64,000 bases of DNA from Endomychus coccineus (GCA_958510875.1 OY294067.1:31670912-31734911), one strand, 5' to 3'. Positions 43,455-55,169 are shown, counted from the first letter of the stretch. Notes: generated by a model not told the origin, from the letters alone. Translations and numbers: made by a program.

Positions 43455-45233
43455 TCAGTATAACTTTATTTTCTCTACAGAATAATTTCCATGATTTACC
43501 TTACAAATATGTTTCCTACTATTCAATTGTTTCAAAACAGGTACTGTCTTTTCTAATTCTTCCAGGCCACTTAGTTCTTCTTTTACAAAGTCATTAAATT
43601 TGATTAACATTTTATTGATGTTTTCATCTTTAGTAAATAAAATTTTCTGATAATTACAATCCAAAATCACACATGTCCATTCTAACAATTTTGATTCTGT
43701 TTCAATAAAATTCGTTCCTTTCAAACATATTTCGTTTGTTAACAACATTGAAATAAAATTTAAAAGTAACAAAACTTCATTCAAACTAAGCCCAGTTCTC
43801 AAATGAGGAGCTAAAAGTACATCACTAAATGGCATACTTAAAATAGAACATAAAATATTCATTCTTTCACTAGGTTGCAGAAGTTCTGGATAAAATTTCA
43901 GTTTTGACTCACTATATTTTGTAAATGCCTTTGCATCTAATGTCAAGATGTATTTAAGTAATTTGATTAAACTGTTTTCAGATATGTCGTAGAAACTATT
44001 AATGCATTTATGCAAAGATTTTAAATCATGTTTTTCCATTAACTTTGGTAAAATTTCTTCAAATATAGAATTTTCTGGACAACCTTGTTTAATATCATCA
44101 TCAGGGATCAATTTATTTATTTTACATATCTTCGTATTTTTAATACCCCCCCAATTTCCTAATTGTACATTATTTACAATTGAAATATCTGGATCAGCAT
44201 CTCTGGACATGATCTTATGACTACCTATTAGAGCTGACAACTGCTCATTTTCCAAATGATATGGAACAACAGCTAAATTTTGTCCTACAGTTAAAATTAA
44301 GTTTTCTTCCATACACCATAATTTTGCCCCTCTGGTAAACATTTTGAATGGTTGTTTTGTCTGAGAAACTTTGAATTGCATATTATAGATCACTAAAATG
44401 GCCCCTTCTTGGTTATTATCAGCTCCATACATAGCAATATAGTTTTGATCCAAGCCAATCAATGACACATTATCTGCACAGGAAATAGGTTTAATAACAC
44501 TATAAAATTCACCAGGACTTTGTAAGTCACTATTCTCTAAAATGTACGAAAATAACTTTCCATCAGACCATAACGACAGTAAATATACATGACTATTGTC
44601 TGAATAAAACATGTATCCCATGATGCTACAATTGTCCCTGGTTAAATTAATTTTATAGTTCTCACTTTGGTGACCCAAATGATTGAATTTTGTCCAGATA
44701 ATGTGAGTTGATTCTTGGGACTCAGCATAAATCACCAATCCAATGTAGACATCACCATCACAACTACTTTGGAGCACATCGGAAATATACTCCTTATCAT
44801 TCAACAGATTTGGAGGGTTGAAATTTTTCCTAATTGGTAACACCTTATTCAAAGGCTCTATAGCACCATTTTGAAATATAACGAAAGTTTTTTCATTGGT
44901 TTTAGAAGTCAATATTGTGTATATTTTTATCATAAACTTGTATTTTTTCAGTTTATCTAAGAACTCGTCTGCTTCACTCCATATTCTGATGAACATTTGA
45001 TTGAAAACAGCTACGTACCCTGGAATCTCTTTGTCATATATCACTGGAGCAGTGAACTTTTCTTTTGTTGTCCAGCTGAGGATTTGTTTCTGGTCAGAAA
45101 GTTTATATTTCATCGCTATATTTTTGCCGAGGGTAACAATCACGTTCCCTTTTTCTTCATCTTTCGATACTCCTAATAAACTCCTATGATCGATAAGTGG
45201 GCACAAACCGAAATAACTGCCTAATTTTGCCAT
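43455..45233 (-). CDS. NOL11: Nucleolar protein 11-like (NOL11), single exon
   Basis: ATG 45233 opens 592 codons without introns. NOL11 is a component of the t-UTP/UTPA part of the small-subunit processome. It supports pre-rRNA transcription and early 18S processing in the nucleolus. The N-terminal half forms the family's beta-propeller-like region: KYKLSDQKQILSW (about residues 43-55) and YVAVFNQMFIRIW (about 73-85) match human YKVSDQKPLGSW and YVVVHDNKVLRIW. LIGLDQNYIAMYG matches TALDQDHVAVLG, and VGQNLAVVPYH matches HGKSLTVIPYK. The C-terminal half is helical, as in the family. It is shorter than the 719-residue human protein. An in-frame GTG lies upstream, but ATG 45233 begins where homology does. 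A minus-strand AATAAAG overlaps the last codons. Confidence 0.85.
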   Translation of the reverse strand: MAKLGSYFGLCPLIDHRSLLGVSKDEEKGNVIVTLGKNIAMKYKLSDQKQILSWTTKEKFTAPVIYDKEIPGYVAVFNQMFIRIWSEADEFLDKLKKYKFMIKIYTILTSKTNEKTFVIFQNGAIEPLNKVLPIRKNFNPPNLLNDKEYISDVLQSSCDGDVYIGLVIYAESQESTHIIWTKFNHLGHQSENYKINLTRDNCSIMGYMFYSDNSHVYLLSLWSDGKLFSYILENSDLQSPGEFYSVIKPISCADNVSLIGLDQNYIAMYGADNNQEGAILVIYNMQFKVSQTKQPFKMFTRGAKLWCMEENLILTVGQNLAVVPYHLENEQLSALIGSHKIMSRDADPDISIVNNVQLGNWGGIKNTKICKINKLIPDDDIKQGCPENSIFEEILPKLMEKHDLKSLHKCINSFYDISENSLIKLLKYILTLDAKAFTKYSESKLKFYPELLQPSERMNILCSILSMPFSDVLLAPHLRTGLSLNEVLLLLNFISMLLTNEICLKGTNFIETESKLLEWTCVILDCNYQKILFTKDENINKMLIKFNDFVKEELSGLEELEKTVPVLKQLNSRKHICKVNHGNYSVEKIKLY

Positions 45234-45606
45234 TTTATATGAATAATAATTTTGAGAATACTGATAATTCACTTTGAATATTTACATCCTTTAAATCTAA
45301 CCACAAATTTCAGCACGTGAACGTTGACACTTGACAGCAAAGTTCGTAGACATCGAATTAAAAAGAAAAAGTTTTGAACAAAATCCTATTCATGTTATGC
45401 ATAAACACAGAACTATAACGAGTTAAACACATTGAATAATCTAGCAGTGATTTCACATGTCAGTGCTATTGATTAGAAAAGAAACAAGAATAATAATTAT
45501 TAATTTATTATTCTGAAATGTTTTATTTCTCGATTATTTAGTATGCAGGTTTGTTGGACATTGGTCAATGGATCCTAATTATAATAGAAAATCAGGTCGT
45601 ACAGAC

Positions 45607-46019
45607 CACGGTCGTACATACAGGTCTGGAAACTCGAGGTTGTTTCCTATGTGAGAAGTGGGACCGCTAAGCGTCGACTTTCGCGTAGTACCAAAAGACG
45701 TAATAGTATTCTCTGACAACTGTCAGTTGACTTGTCAGCACAAGGAATACCTGCGTTTTTAGAAACAAATTACGAAACCGTGCATTGTGCCGAAATGCAA
45801 AACGGGGTACAAAAGTGTAAAGCAAGAAACTTCTGTTTTTAAAGTGTCGAAAGATGCGGAAATGCGAAAAAAGTGGATGCTTGCGATTCCGGAAAGAAAT
45901 CGCTTTACCACTTCGTGATCCAAGCGCAAGCTGGTGGCTGAGCGAGGGACTACGAGTTTGGCGATGCGTAAGAGACCCACGTCAAACATAGAGTTTCCAG
46001 ACCTGTATGTTCGATCGTG
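45607..46019 (+). mobile_element. P-element-type MITE carrying a THAP exon, copy 3
   Basis: The TIRs are CACGGTCGTACATACAGGTC and GACCTGTATGTTCGATCGTG. Flanks are GTACAGAC on both sides (45599-45606 and 46020-46027), a perfect 8-bp duplication. The plus strand encodes [20 protein letters not shown], then [19 protein letters not shown], most of a THAP C2CH domain. The shorter interior (413 bp) lacks the [14 protein letters not shown] downstream part seen in copy 4. Confidence 0.85.
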
Positions 46020-46159
46020 GTACAGACTAAAAAAACCAGGGGATAGAAAACTTTTGTGGAAGAGAATGGAACTAAAGAAGGCGCGTTTTCTATTCGATAG
46101 ACTTTTATTCCGCTCAAAGAAATAGCTCATACATTTAAATATTTGTCTCTTGGACTAGA

Positions 46160-46440
46160 TTACTTGCACTTTCAGATTGTATCTAACGAAAATTTGAAGC
46201 AAATTGACAATTTACCACACTTAAAACAACTGTATATCGTTAGTTGGGGTTTTTCAACGATTAATGTCAAGATGGTAATGATAATGTTTATCAGGGATTA
46301 ACACAGTACATAAAGAACATCCCAACATTCAAAAATTTGCTAATCAATTGATTAATAAAACAGAAATAATGTTTCCCAAAAGTACTATAGTGTCTAGAAA
46401 CTCAAACTTTACAAATTTGGAGAAATATTTTAAGTAAGTA
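46160..46440 (+). pseudogene. Possible leucine-rich-repeat gene fragment
   Basis: Frames joined by one shift read LGLDYLHFQIVSNENLKQID, NLPHLKQLYIVSWGF and later YIKNIPTFKNLLIN, ending before a donor-like TAAGTAAGT at 46433. The pattern of spaced leucines looks like two or three leucine-rich repeats, as in F-box/LRR proteins. The break and isolation suggest a decayed fragment. Weak evidence. Confidence 0.3.
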
Positions 46441-47372
46441 CCTTCCAAACCACGAAAAATCGGGATACCTCGAAATTCACTCCTAATGGCAATATTAATA
46501 TATTATGCATTGTGGTGTAGGTATAATCGCTACATGAATTTCCGGTCTATCGTCCATGGTCTTCCCTTGCTCAAGTATATGTATAATTAAAAAAATAATT
46601 TATGACATAGATGGGCACTGGGCGCGCTAAAGCATTTACACATTTTCGAAGATACTGATTGTGCATCGCAAACATTACACAAAAAGAAGCTTAATTTAGT
46701 AATAGGTACATTTAATTCTCTGTTCAAAATGATTTAAATGCAAAATGGCATTGCAAATTTTTATTGTTGCGAGAATTATTTTACTTTTTAAAGAGGATGA
46801 TATCTAAATAAATACGCTTTCATTTTGAAGATAGTTTAATCAAGGTTTTTTTTTATAAAGTATATGTCTAATACGTAGGATTATAGGATATATTATGTTA
46901 TCTATTAGCATTTGAGACCTCGAGGTCAACGCTCGTTGCTAATAGCAACTACGTCCCATAATTTAAGTATAGGTATTTAGTCGAATTTTTGTTATCGTTT
47001 TCATCACTTCTAGTCTAGGTACATTTTGTTTCCAATTTAGATTTGTCAGAATTTCTACACCTCATTTCAAGTTGACCTAGATTAGACCTTTGCCCCTTAG
47101 CCTTAGAAATGTAATCAAATGGTAAAACGCAATAAACGTATGCCTGAAAAGTAATTGAAGAATGAAACACATTGTGCTTAGATTATTGAAAAGATAGGTG
47201 CTTATTCTAAACTTGTCGGTTTCAAAGAATTTTCATAACCTGTTGATAACAAGTTTGAAAAGAATAATTTTTGGCTAAGTGCATTTTATTATCTATCTGA
47301 ATTCAACCACAGCATCTTATCTCGTGATTTTGATTGGGTTTTAAGTTTTAACATTCTATAAGTATTTATGCT
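46441..47372. other. Upstream region of the aminotransferase gene
   Basis: AT-rich, no ORF or transposon end recognised. A short hairpin GTTGCTAATAGCAAC lies at about 46935. The aminotransferase promoter should lie in the right part. Confidence 0.35.
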
Positions 47373-50300
47373 ATGCCTATACCGATAATCAAAGTCATCA
47401 AACGTGTAGATTGTGTTGTTTCAAGGTTATACCAACTGAGCTCTAGTAAACTTTTAGGATTTACGACTTACTTTCATTCGACTTCATCAAGAATGTCCGA
47501 AATTGAGAAGAAATTTGTATTACCACCCCGCTATGCCGGGAGTGAACCGAGTGTCTGGTAAGGAAACTTATACAAATGAACTATTTTACAGTTGTTTGTA
47601 AATATGCATAATTTACTTTTTGAACCAACTTAATTAATTGATATACTATATAGTATGAAATAAAAAATAGATTGGTAATATGCTAAATATTTTCAGGAAT
47701 GAATATATCACGTTAGCTCTAAAATATAAACCTCTCAATTTGGGACAAGGATTTCCAGATTATCCACCTCCAAAATATGTAACAGAAGCTTTGACACAAG
47801 TAGCAAGTGGAGAAAATTATTTATTGAATCAATATACCAGAGGATATGTAAGTTCTTATTATTGAGTATCAACTCAACAATTATTACAATATGTATTCCA
47901 ACTAAAATATGGTGATACGGGGAATATGATATGGGGAATATTTACAACTTCGAGTTTACAGGGAAGTACTGGAGGACATTTTTCTTGAATATTATAAGTC
48001 CAATTTCTATATTGTTTGAGAATAAAATTAAATCTTGATCTGGTAAAAGAGGTATCTGAAGCTATTAGCTAGAAAATGAATATATGTTATGTTAACTTGG
48101 GTTCTGTACCATATGATTATTTGATTAAGCATGTATCTGGGTTATTCTCAAAAGAACTCTGTTCTTAAGTAGTTCATATAGGTATACACTATAAATAAGA
48201 AACACACCCTTATCCACTAAAATACTGTTAAAGTACTGAGGACCTTTCAGCTACCAAGTAGCCGTTATCACTCTGACGATGGCTACATGGTAGCTGAAAG
48301 ACCCTCAGTACTTTGACAGTATTTTCTGTGGATAAGGGCGATTGTTTCTTCTCTATAGTGTTATAGTGTATCCACAGTGTGAACATATTCAAACAAACAC
48401 ACTTTATGCTGTGAGCATTATAACCAATAATAACCTTAGTAATGCCACTACCAGATATAGCATACTCAAATCTACATAGTGGTATTAATATTGGGTGTAA
48501 ATTTTCCCAAACACAAAACTGAAATTAGCAAGGTGAATCAGTTGGTCTAGAATCATCTTATGTGATACCATTTACAAATTAAAACAAACAAGTAATGAGA
48601 GAAAAATATAATATGGTGTTCCACAAATTACAGTCTTGGGACCTATTCTCTTTGTAATATACCTTAATAATTTACTTACTCTAACTTGCCGTGGAGAAAT
48701 TCAAAGTTTTGCCGATGACACGACTGTCTTCTATCAATCTTCATCCTGGGAAACCCCGAAAGAACAAGCAGAAAAGATATTAGATTGGTTTAGTCATATG
48801 AACTTAACAATAAATTATGAAAAAACTACATTTTTAACATTTGATTCTTATAAAAATAGCTTACCACCATATAAAGAGTTAATTATAAAATAAGGTCCGA
48901 ATGCATTAAATACTTAGGTATATCAATAGATAGTCATTTAAAATGGAACTATCATATTGACAATTGTATACATACTTTAAGAAGTATCCTGAACAAATTT
49001 TAATATTTAAGAAAAATATTAGAAACATCGCATATGAGAGTAATATACTTTGCTTTAGTAGAATCTCGTTGGTCATATGGAATATTGAGTTGGGATGGTT
49101 TGGCTGATACTCATTTGAAAAAGCTGTCAATTTTACAAAAACGGTTTTTGAAAATAATTACTATAAAGATGAAAGGCGTCCATCAAAACTACTTTTTCTG
49201 AAACCAAGATGTTAGATATTAGACATATACTTTTTAAATGTTGTTCCTTACCTTAACAAAAATAAAAAAAAAACGTGTGGCACTCTTCAACTGCCGCGGT
49301 AAAGCTATTGCATAGCATTTTTATCAACTTATGCAATTATAATTATTTATTTATTTTTTATTTATGCAGTATTTTTTTTCTTTGATATTAATTCAAGTTA
49401 CACTTTTTGAGCGTGGTGACCGATAAGAAAACAATTTTTTTTCTTTTATTGAATAAATGAGAAGGTAATATCGTTTAAAATATTTTTATTATCTTACAAT
49501 ACATGTAGGTTATTCAGGAATTTTTATCATTGGAACTATAGGTTTATGGTAACTGAAATAAGAAACATAAGTTTGAGACTTGATATCCTCTAAATATCTG
49601 GAAAATACCGCGTCAATGGTGGTCCCATATTTTGTTGTGGATTCTTGTGGATCATTATTCATTTTCAAATTCAATTTTTCCGAAAGAAAAGTTGTCAACC
49701 GCTCTGATTTTTTATCAGCGAAGTTGATGTTGAAATCGCCAGCCAAGATAAGTGGAAATTCATTACCATTTGTACCAAGTATTTTCGACCCTTCTTCAGT
49801 GTACTCCAGTAAAGTGCGATGAATAAAATGCTCTACCTCGTCCAATTTTGGATTCGGAGAAATATAAATTGCTACCATGACTATGTGTAGGCCATTTCTT
49901 GCATAAGCACGCACAAATATCTCCAACAAATGAGCGCCTAACATTAACATCGCTAACGTGTGCAATATTTATTTCAATATTCGGAGTCATAATATTAGTA
50001 ACATTATTATTATTTTGGTAAGTAGCTACCCCATCTTTTGGAACAGTATCTACAACAGTATATATACCTACATGTATACTTACGGGGCGCACATGCGGTG
50101 AGTGTGGCATTATAAAGATATGATAGATACCTATACACATATATACTTTCTCACAAACAGCTGCTTACCTATTCGTCCGATTTCGGAGCAGCTCGTCTCG
50201 ATCCGTGCGAGCCTCTTCGTACAGTCGTACCATATACATACACGTTAAGCGAACGCTCGGCCGAGCTACATGGTAGGCGGAGTGGGGGGTGTTAGGTTAT

Positions 50301-53300
50301 TTTCGTTACGGAATTTCTTGATTCGGTCGCCGCGCTCAAAGCCCGCGATAAAAGCTATGCAATAGCTTAAAACTCGTTACCATTAGTAGAACATCAATAT
50401 TCAACTAGAGGTGCTATAAAATTACTGTCGAAAACCACTGTCGCTGGAAAAACAAAAGGTCAAAGATGTCATACTTACCTGTCATCAAGGTTATATAACT
50501 CACTACCAGATAATATAAAAAATAAGTCACACTCTATCAAAACTTTCAAAATCAAAGTTAAAAAATATCTGCTTTGTAATGAGCGAATTAATTGATCCAC
50601 ACATATTATAATTAACAAATATGATTGTTATTGATGTATTATTTATAGTATTTTTATATATTTAATTCTAATGTCATTATAGTCATTTATTGTTTATTTC
50701 ACCTAATTTTTTAAATAATGAATGCAAATAACTATATAATTTTGATTTATGTTTATATTATCCTCATTTATATAGATTTTTATTTGACGTAATTCTTAGG
50801 GTAAATCAATTCTTAATGTATGTAATTTATCAATTACAATTTAATGAACATTAAGATTTGAATGAATTTTCTTTTTTATTTTATAAATTTTTTTTTCTTC
50901 TTTTTAAAATTTAATTTTCTTCAGTCCTGCGCACAGACACCTTGTAGTTTTTTTTTGCAGGGTGGCATATGTGTAATATATATAATTTTGTTATTTTATA
51001 CCAATGTATTTTACATTTTACACCTGAATATACATTATTATTATTATTATTTCTGGTCTAGTCAGAGACATCAACACTTTTCCAATTTTTTCTATAAAGC
51101 AATTGTTCTGTTGTTTTATAAAGAACTGAATAAACCTTCTTACGATGATATAACGAAATAAATATTATTATTTATTAAAGTATTCGAAGTTGAATCCTAC
51201 ATTCTTGTATGATTTTAATTCCTTTGATTAATGTTGTATGTGTTTGAAGTGATTAAAACATATAAAACGATTTATATTCAAATTAACTCTATAATCAATA
51301 TCATTACTGGTCAATTTACGTTTGTTATGCTACTGCTAATAAGAATAGGTCATATGATTTAAGGATTAATTGCTATTTGTTGATATCTTTGATTTGCACA
51401 GGGTCATCCCAGACTTGTCAATGCAATAGCGAAGCTATACTCAATAATGATTGGTAGAGAAATAAACCCTTATACGGAAGTCATAGCAACATTGGGTGCA
51501 TATGAAGCTCTGTTTATTACTATAACTGGCCATATAGGTGATGGAGACGAAGTGATAATAATAGAACCATTCTTTGACTGCTATGAGCCAATGGTTAGAA
51601 ATGCTGGAGGTATACCAAGGTTCATACCATTGAGACTGGTAAATTGAAATAATCTCTTGAGCCAAAAAAATATTTTATCCATCTCTTTATGTTTTAGAAA
51701 AAAAATGTAGAAGGATCGCCTACAGCAGGTGATTGGATTTTAGATAAACAGGAATTGGAAAATTTATTCAACTGTAGAACAAAAGCAATCATTTTAAACA
51801 CACCTAATAACCCCCTTGGTAAAGTGTTCACTTTACCAGAATTAGAGCACATTGCTAACTTGTGTAAAAAATGGAATGTATTATGTATTTCTGATGAAGT
51901 ATATGAATGGATGGTATATAAACCCAATAAGCATGTCAGGATAGGTAATATTATATAATTATCAAGTATTAATACCGGGATATCAAAAATTATCTTGGTG
52001 AAGGGTGGTTGTGGAATCTAAAACGTGTGTCTTACTTTACTTTTGAAATAATTATGTCATAATTAATTTGAAGTTCCTAAAAGTGCAAAATTTCGCAATT
52101 TTATACGAATATTGTAACACTCAGAAGTCTTTATCGCTTTGGACTCCGGGATTTTCACGTGGTCTATCGAAATTAGAAGGCCAGACGTCCTATGTAATTA
52201 GCTACGAAAGTAATCATTTTGACATATGCCTCGAGGAGCTCGCTGCGCGTAAGTTAGAGTTTATACATTTTACCTCGGTCTTGTTAATTTGGGGCCGTTT
52301 GTTGCCCCTTGCGACCGGCGCCAGTTGTAATAAAGTGTTTTTGGCTATGGGCCGCTAGCTTTTATCAGCTTCGTGTTTATTTTAGTCTGAGATCTGAGAA
52401 TAGCTCAAACTGTTTTAATTAAATTTTCCTATTTAATGGACATTTATCGAAAAAAGAAGGACCGTCGGGCAGGGTCCGATACTAAATCTAACTACATGAA
52501 GCGAAAACGGCACGCGATCAGTCGTCGTAAAGCCGTATTAGGTACAACCAGTTTGCGTGCTACGGCTACGGGCTTCTCAGGTGAACGTCATTCGATTTAC
52601 GGAAAATTAACTATTTCAAAACAGTTTTGGACCCAGATTGTGGCTATCACGACCTCTGAAAAGGTTCAAAGTTCACATAATTATTTCATAATTTGTAGTT
52701 CATTATTGTTTTACAACTGAAATAAATAGGTATGAAATTTTTAGGTTATTGATGATGTTAGTGTGACAGTGACATAATTATTTCAAACGTAAAGTACGAC
52801 ACACGTTTTAGATTCCACAACCACCCTTGACCAAGATAATTTTTGACATCCCGGTAGTTTAATCAATTTTTCATATTGTGTTCATTTTGATAGAAATTTA
52901 GTTCATACCTGTTTGATAAAGCTTTTTATTCTACATAAATGTAAGATTAAATGAATACAAGTGTTTTGATTTGTTCAATCGCAATGATTATTCTGTTGTT
53001 TTAGCTACTTTACCAGATATGTGGGAACGAACCATAACTATTGGCTCTGCAGGTAAAGCTTTTAGTGTAACAGGATGGAAATTAGGATGGGCTTATGGAC
53101 CAGCTAATTTACTATTCAATCTTCAAATGGCTCATCAAAATACTGTATATACCGGATGTACACCAATTCAGGTATGATGATTTTTTCTTTGATAAAAAAA
53201 GATGCTGGGATTGAATAATTGAAATAGAATAATAGGGTAGAATTAATCGGGTAATCAGGAAATTTTAACGCTAAATAATAATAATACTAATAAGTGGATT

Positions 53301-54985
53301 AAGGGGAGATTTATGTTATCAAGAAATCGAAAAGAACAAGACGATAATTCATTTTTAATATTTTAGGAGTCTGTAGCTATTGCTTTTGAAAAGGAAATAG
53401 GTTTGTTAGGGTCAGATGAGAGTTACTTCACGTCGCTTGCAAAAGAATTAGAACCAAAAAGAGACTTTATGGCTAGATTTTTGACTGATGCTGGAATGAA
53501 ACCAACAATTCCTGAAGGTGGATACTTCATGATTGCCGATTGGACACCATTAGGTAAACTATAGTTTCAACATACAGATCGAATTTAAATCAGCAGTCTA
53601 TAGTAAAACTTCGATATAGAGCCTCTTTCGACAAATCAATAGGTTATAGAAAAAATTTTTTTTATTGACGTCCATTCTCAAGTACCTGTTGATTTTTGAA
53701 GTAAAACAAAAGAGGAAAAAGTTTGTAAACATTTGTTTCTTTCTGAAGTCAAGAAACGTTGTCCCCTGTAAAAGTTCTGATATAAAATATTTTAGGGGTA
53801 CATTTGTACCCTTGCAGTTACATTTCAACATTGAAAAAATTTCACAAATTGTCTTTTTACTACAAATTGTCTATCAGATTGTATTCTTTTCACTTATTTA
53901 GGAGCAGAGAAAATAATAATAAACCATTTTATTACCTTCAACTTTAGAGGGGTGTAACGTGGAGGGGAAGGGGTTTGGACAGAATATTATATTTTGAAAG
54001 AATCATCCTGTAGAATATTTTGAAGCAACTTGGAAACACCCTTTATAACATTGAGTATATTAGTCTAGAACACGGTCGTACATACAGGTTTGGGACTCGA
54101 GGCTGTTTCCTATGTGAGAAGTGAGTCCGCTAAGCGTTGACTGTCGTGTAGTACCAAAAGGGTCATACTTGACTTGTAAACACAAGGAATACCTGCGTTT
54201 TTAGAAACAAATTACGAAATCGTGCATTGTGCCAAAATGCAAAACGGGGTATAAAAGTATAAAGCAAGAAACTTCTGTTTTTAAAGGGCCGAAAGATGCG
54301 GAAATGCGAAAAAGTGGATGCTTGCGATTCCGGATAGAAATCGGTGTAACGAGGTCTTTTATGTGTGCGAGCATGTATAACGAAAAAGGGGAAGTTATTT
54401 TTAAGGTGGGTAATACATTTTGACAAGAGTAACAGTTCTATTCCTCTCTCAAATCAGAATACTTAGTAACACTGCTTGCGATTCCGGAAAGAAATCGTTT
54501 TACCACTTCGATCCAAGCGCTAGCTAGTGGCTGAGCGGGGGACTACGAGTTTGGCGACGCGTTAGAGACTCATGTCAAACATACGAGTCCCCAGACCATT
54601 ATGTACGACCGTGGTCTAGACTTATTACATTTATGTTGCTTTGTTATTGTTGATATAATTTTGAATGTAAAATGTAGTATTGAATGTGAACTTTTCCATC
54701 AGAATCTCTGATTGATTTGGAATCTGAAACTGATAAATACAAGGATTATCGATTCACTAAATGGATGACAAAGAATATTGGACTGCAAGGTATTCCACCG
54801 TCGGCATTCTACAATACATCAAGCAAACGTTTGGCTGAAAATTATGTTAGATACTGCTTCATAAAGGTAAATTTATTTTATTTAAATAGTTCATTGTGCT
54901 GACTGCCATTACATTTTAGAAAGATGAGAACTTGCAAGAAGCTGCCAATATCTTGAGTAAATGGAAATCCAACAGTAAACTCTGA
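47373..54985 (+). CDS. KAT: Kynurenine--oxoglutarate (cysteine-S-conjugate) aminotransferase, eight exons
   Basis: Exons: 47373-47557, 47697-47847, 51402-51638, 51698-51944, 53005-53171, 53367-53553, 54703-54866 and 54920-54985. All are GT-AG with agreeing phases, and the product is 467 residues. This is a PLP-dependent class-I transaminase that converts kynurenine to kynurenic acid and also acts on glutamine and cysteine conjugates. The first 40 residues are basic, Ser-rich and lack acidic residues, as in a mitochondrial presequence; an internal Met at MSEIEKKF could give a cytosolic form. Family blocks: LNLGQGFPDYPPP, NQYTRGYGHPRLVNAIAKLY, TLGAYEALF, NTPNNPLGK (about 225-233), ISDEVYEWM, the PLP lysine in IGSAGKAFSVTGWKLGW (K291), EGGYFMIADW and the C-terminal carboxylate-binding arginine in ENYVRYCFIK. 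AATAAA lies at 55032. Introns 2, 4 and 6 each hold transposons; the coding frame is intact. Confidence 0.96.
48185..48385. repeat. Collapsed Penelope-like terminal-repeat pair in intron 2
   Basis: CACTATAAATAAGAAACA...CCTTATCCACTAAAATACTG...GTACTGAGG...CAGCTACCAAGTAGCC is followed by its inverted partner ...GGCTACATGGTAGCTG...CCTCAGTACTT...CAGTATTTTCTGTGGATAAG. Single-arm relatives occur at 57054-57120 and 62140-62215, the latter directly after a Penelope-like endonuclease. This identifies the repeat as a terminal repeat of that family. Confidence 0.65.
49265..50372 (-). mobile_element. Helentron-like element (Helitron2 type) nested in the LINE
   Basis: The left end contains TGCCGCGGTAAAGCTATTGC plus ATAGCATTTTTATC. 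The right end contains GCCGCGCTCAAAGCCCGCGA and TAAAAGCTATGCAATAGCTT. AAGCTATTGCATAGC and its inverse sit near both ends, an asymmetric terminal inverted repeat arrangement associated with Helentrons. The minus strand carries an endonuclease-like ORF, also a Helentron trait. There is no Rep or helicase, so it is non-autonomous. Exact ends are uncertain by about 10 bp. Confidence 0.6.
49510..49965 (-). pseudogene. Endonuclease/exonuclease/phosphatase-fold relic of the Helentron
   Basis: The frame contains IVMVAIYISPNPKLDEV, the strand LILAGDFNINFADKKSERL (G-D-F-N is the catalytic DxN motif of apurinic-type endonucleases) and GTTIDAVFSRY near the C-terminus (D-x-V/I-F). The final catalytic S-(D/Y)-H region reads SYFSYHKPIVPMI, where the histidine remains. 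The N-terminal half of the domain is missing, so it is not active. This ORF type is common near Helitron helicase genes of insects. Confidence 0.65.
51973..52856 (+). mobile_element. TIR element of unknown superfamily with a conserved ORF, intron 4
   Basis: TACCGGGATATCAAAAATTA at the left and TTTTTGACATCCCGGTA at the right begin inverted arms of about 90 bp that include GGGTGGTTGTGGAATCTAAA. The interior is relatively GC-rich and holds a frame at about 52110-52358 shared with the copy at 31223-31447. A second basic frame lies at 52436-52720 (KKKDRRAGSDTK, KRKRHAISRRKAV). Neither is recognised. TA at the edges may be the target duplication. Confidence 0.75.
54071..54613 (+). mobile_element. 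P-element-type MITE carrying a THAP exon, copy 4
   Basis: The TIRs begin CACGGTCGTACATACAGG and end TATGTACGACCGTG. The 8-bp flanks are GTCTAGAA and GTCTAGAC (7 of 8). The plus strand keeps a longer THAP stretch: [20 protein letters not shown], a basic middle, and [19 protein letters not shown] followed by a donor-like GTGGGTAAT. It lies in aminotransferase intron 6. Confidence 0.82.
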
Positions 54986-55169
54986 TTCAATCTATATGTG
55001 ATATATCTGTACAGCTTAGATCTTATTTTGGAATAAATCATAATGAATTATTCTATTTGCTGAATCATTCTTTTTAGTACCCAATTCTATTAATCTTTGT
55101 AGTAATAAATGGAAGATCTGGAAGCCAATAACTTAATATTTCATGTAATGCCAGTAAACATTTAATTGT

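Larger units (their letters stand above)
48600..51060 (+). mobile_element. LINE fragment in aminotransferase intron 2, split by a Helentron-like insert
   Basis: The left part (48600 to about 49260) holds LGPILFVIYLNN and the catalytic QSFADDTTVFY box. After a frame change it continues with a SHLKWNYHID block and ESRWSYGILSWDG. The right part (from 50373) resumes with LPLVEHQYSTRG and RLYNSLPDNIK, the C-terminal block, and ends near a run of TTA triplets (about 51034-51052). The two halves flank a 1.1-kb foreign insert. Inactive. Confidence 0.82.

Noticed and set aside
50862..51161. 99-codon plus-strand ORF at the LINE tail
   Set aside because: Phe/Tyr-rich translation of T-rich low-complexity DNA and the TTA repeats of the LINE 3' end.
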